The position numbers and the translations under genes were made by a program. A stretch of DNA of 6,104 nt, from the NCBI GenBank assembly GCA_964595365.1, contig CAZQQC010000149.1, forward strand, positions 1 to 6,104. Direction: 5' to 3'. This document shows positions 6,074-6,104 of this stretch, piece after piece. Under the pieces are notes generated by a model. That model did no database searches. It was not told the DNA's origin and saw only the letters and a list, made by a program, of their open reading frames with translations. The stretch comes from Fen-1258 sp964595365 (GTDB lineage Bacteria > Bacteroidota > Ignavibacteria > Ignavibacteriales > Melioribacteraceae). Numbering within the stretch: the stretch's first letter is position 1; the number at the start of each line of letters is the position of its first letter.

Positions 6074-6104
6074 CCATGACTAAAAATCTCATGAATAATT
6101 TTCG

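Overview
The window is about 38% GC by eye, with mostly compact coding sequence and one unusually long, information-rich intergenic region. It reads as a chromosomal fragment of a Bacteroidota/Ignavibacteriota (FCB-group) type bacterium. That placement rests on overall protein flavour and AT-rich codon use and is tentative. A good sigma70-like TTGACA/TATATT promoter and good Shine-Dalgarno sites argue against a typical Bacteroidales or Flavobacteriales member, where such signals are usually weak.

Layout: (1) bases 1-939, plus strand, the C-terminal half of a P1B-type heavy-metal ATPase cut by the window edge. (2) A 152-bp convergent gap. (3) A minus-strand reverse-transsulfuration operon: cystathionine beta-synthase with a C-terminal CBS-domain pair (3625-2255), then cystathionine gamma-lyase (2258-1092), overlapping by 4 nt. 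Together they would convert homocysteine plus serine, via cystathionine, to cysteine. (4) A 699-bp gap, 3626-4324, described below. (5) A minus-strand carbon-starvation transporter, cstA (6073-4325), with an in-frame TGA in one of its most conserved motifs.

The most interesting part is the gap upstream of the cysteine operon. On the operon's own strand, in order, it carries a sigma70-like promoter (TTGACA, 17 bp, TATATT), a 31-codon ORF with four consecutive cysteine codons, and 30 nt later a perfect 12-bp intrinsic terminator whose T-tract favours this strand. The operon starts about 365 bp further on. This is the expected layout of a cysteine-sensing transcription attenuator: ribosomes stalling at Cys codons would let RNA polymerase pass the terminator and make enzymes for cysteine synthesis. 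Polycysteine leader peptides upstream of cysteine genes are known in mycobacteria; I know of none described for a reverse-transsulfuration operon in this kind of organism, but could not search. Weak points are a very short predicted 5' UTR, only weak antiterminator pairing, and the distance to cbs.

Downstream of the terminator are a roughly 60% GC island with a 37-codon ORF behind a strong ribosome-binding site (or a structured RNA), and a 10-bp perfect inverted repeat just upstream of cbs. Neither is identified.
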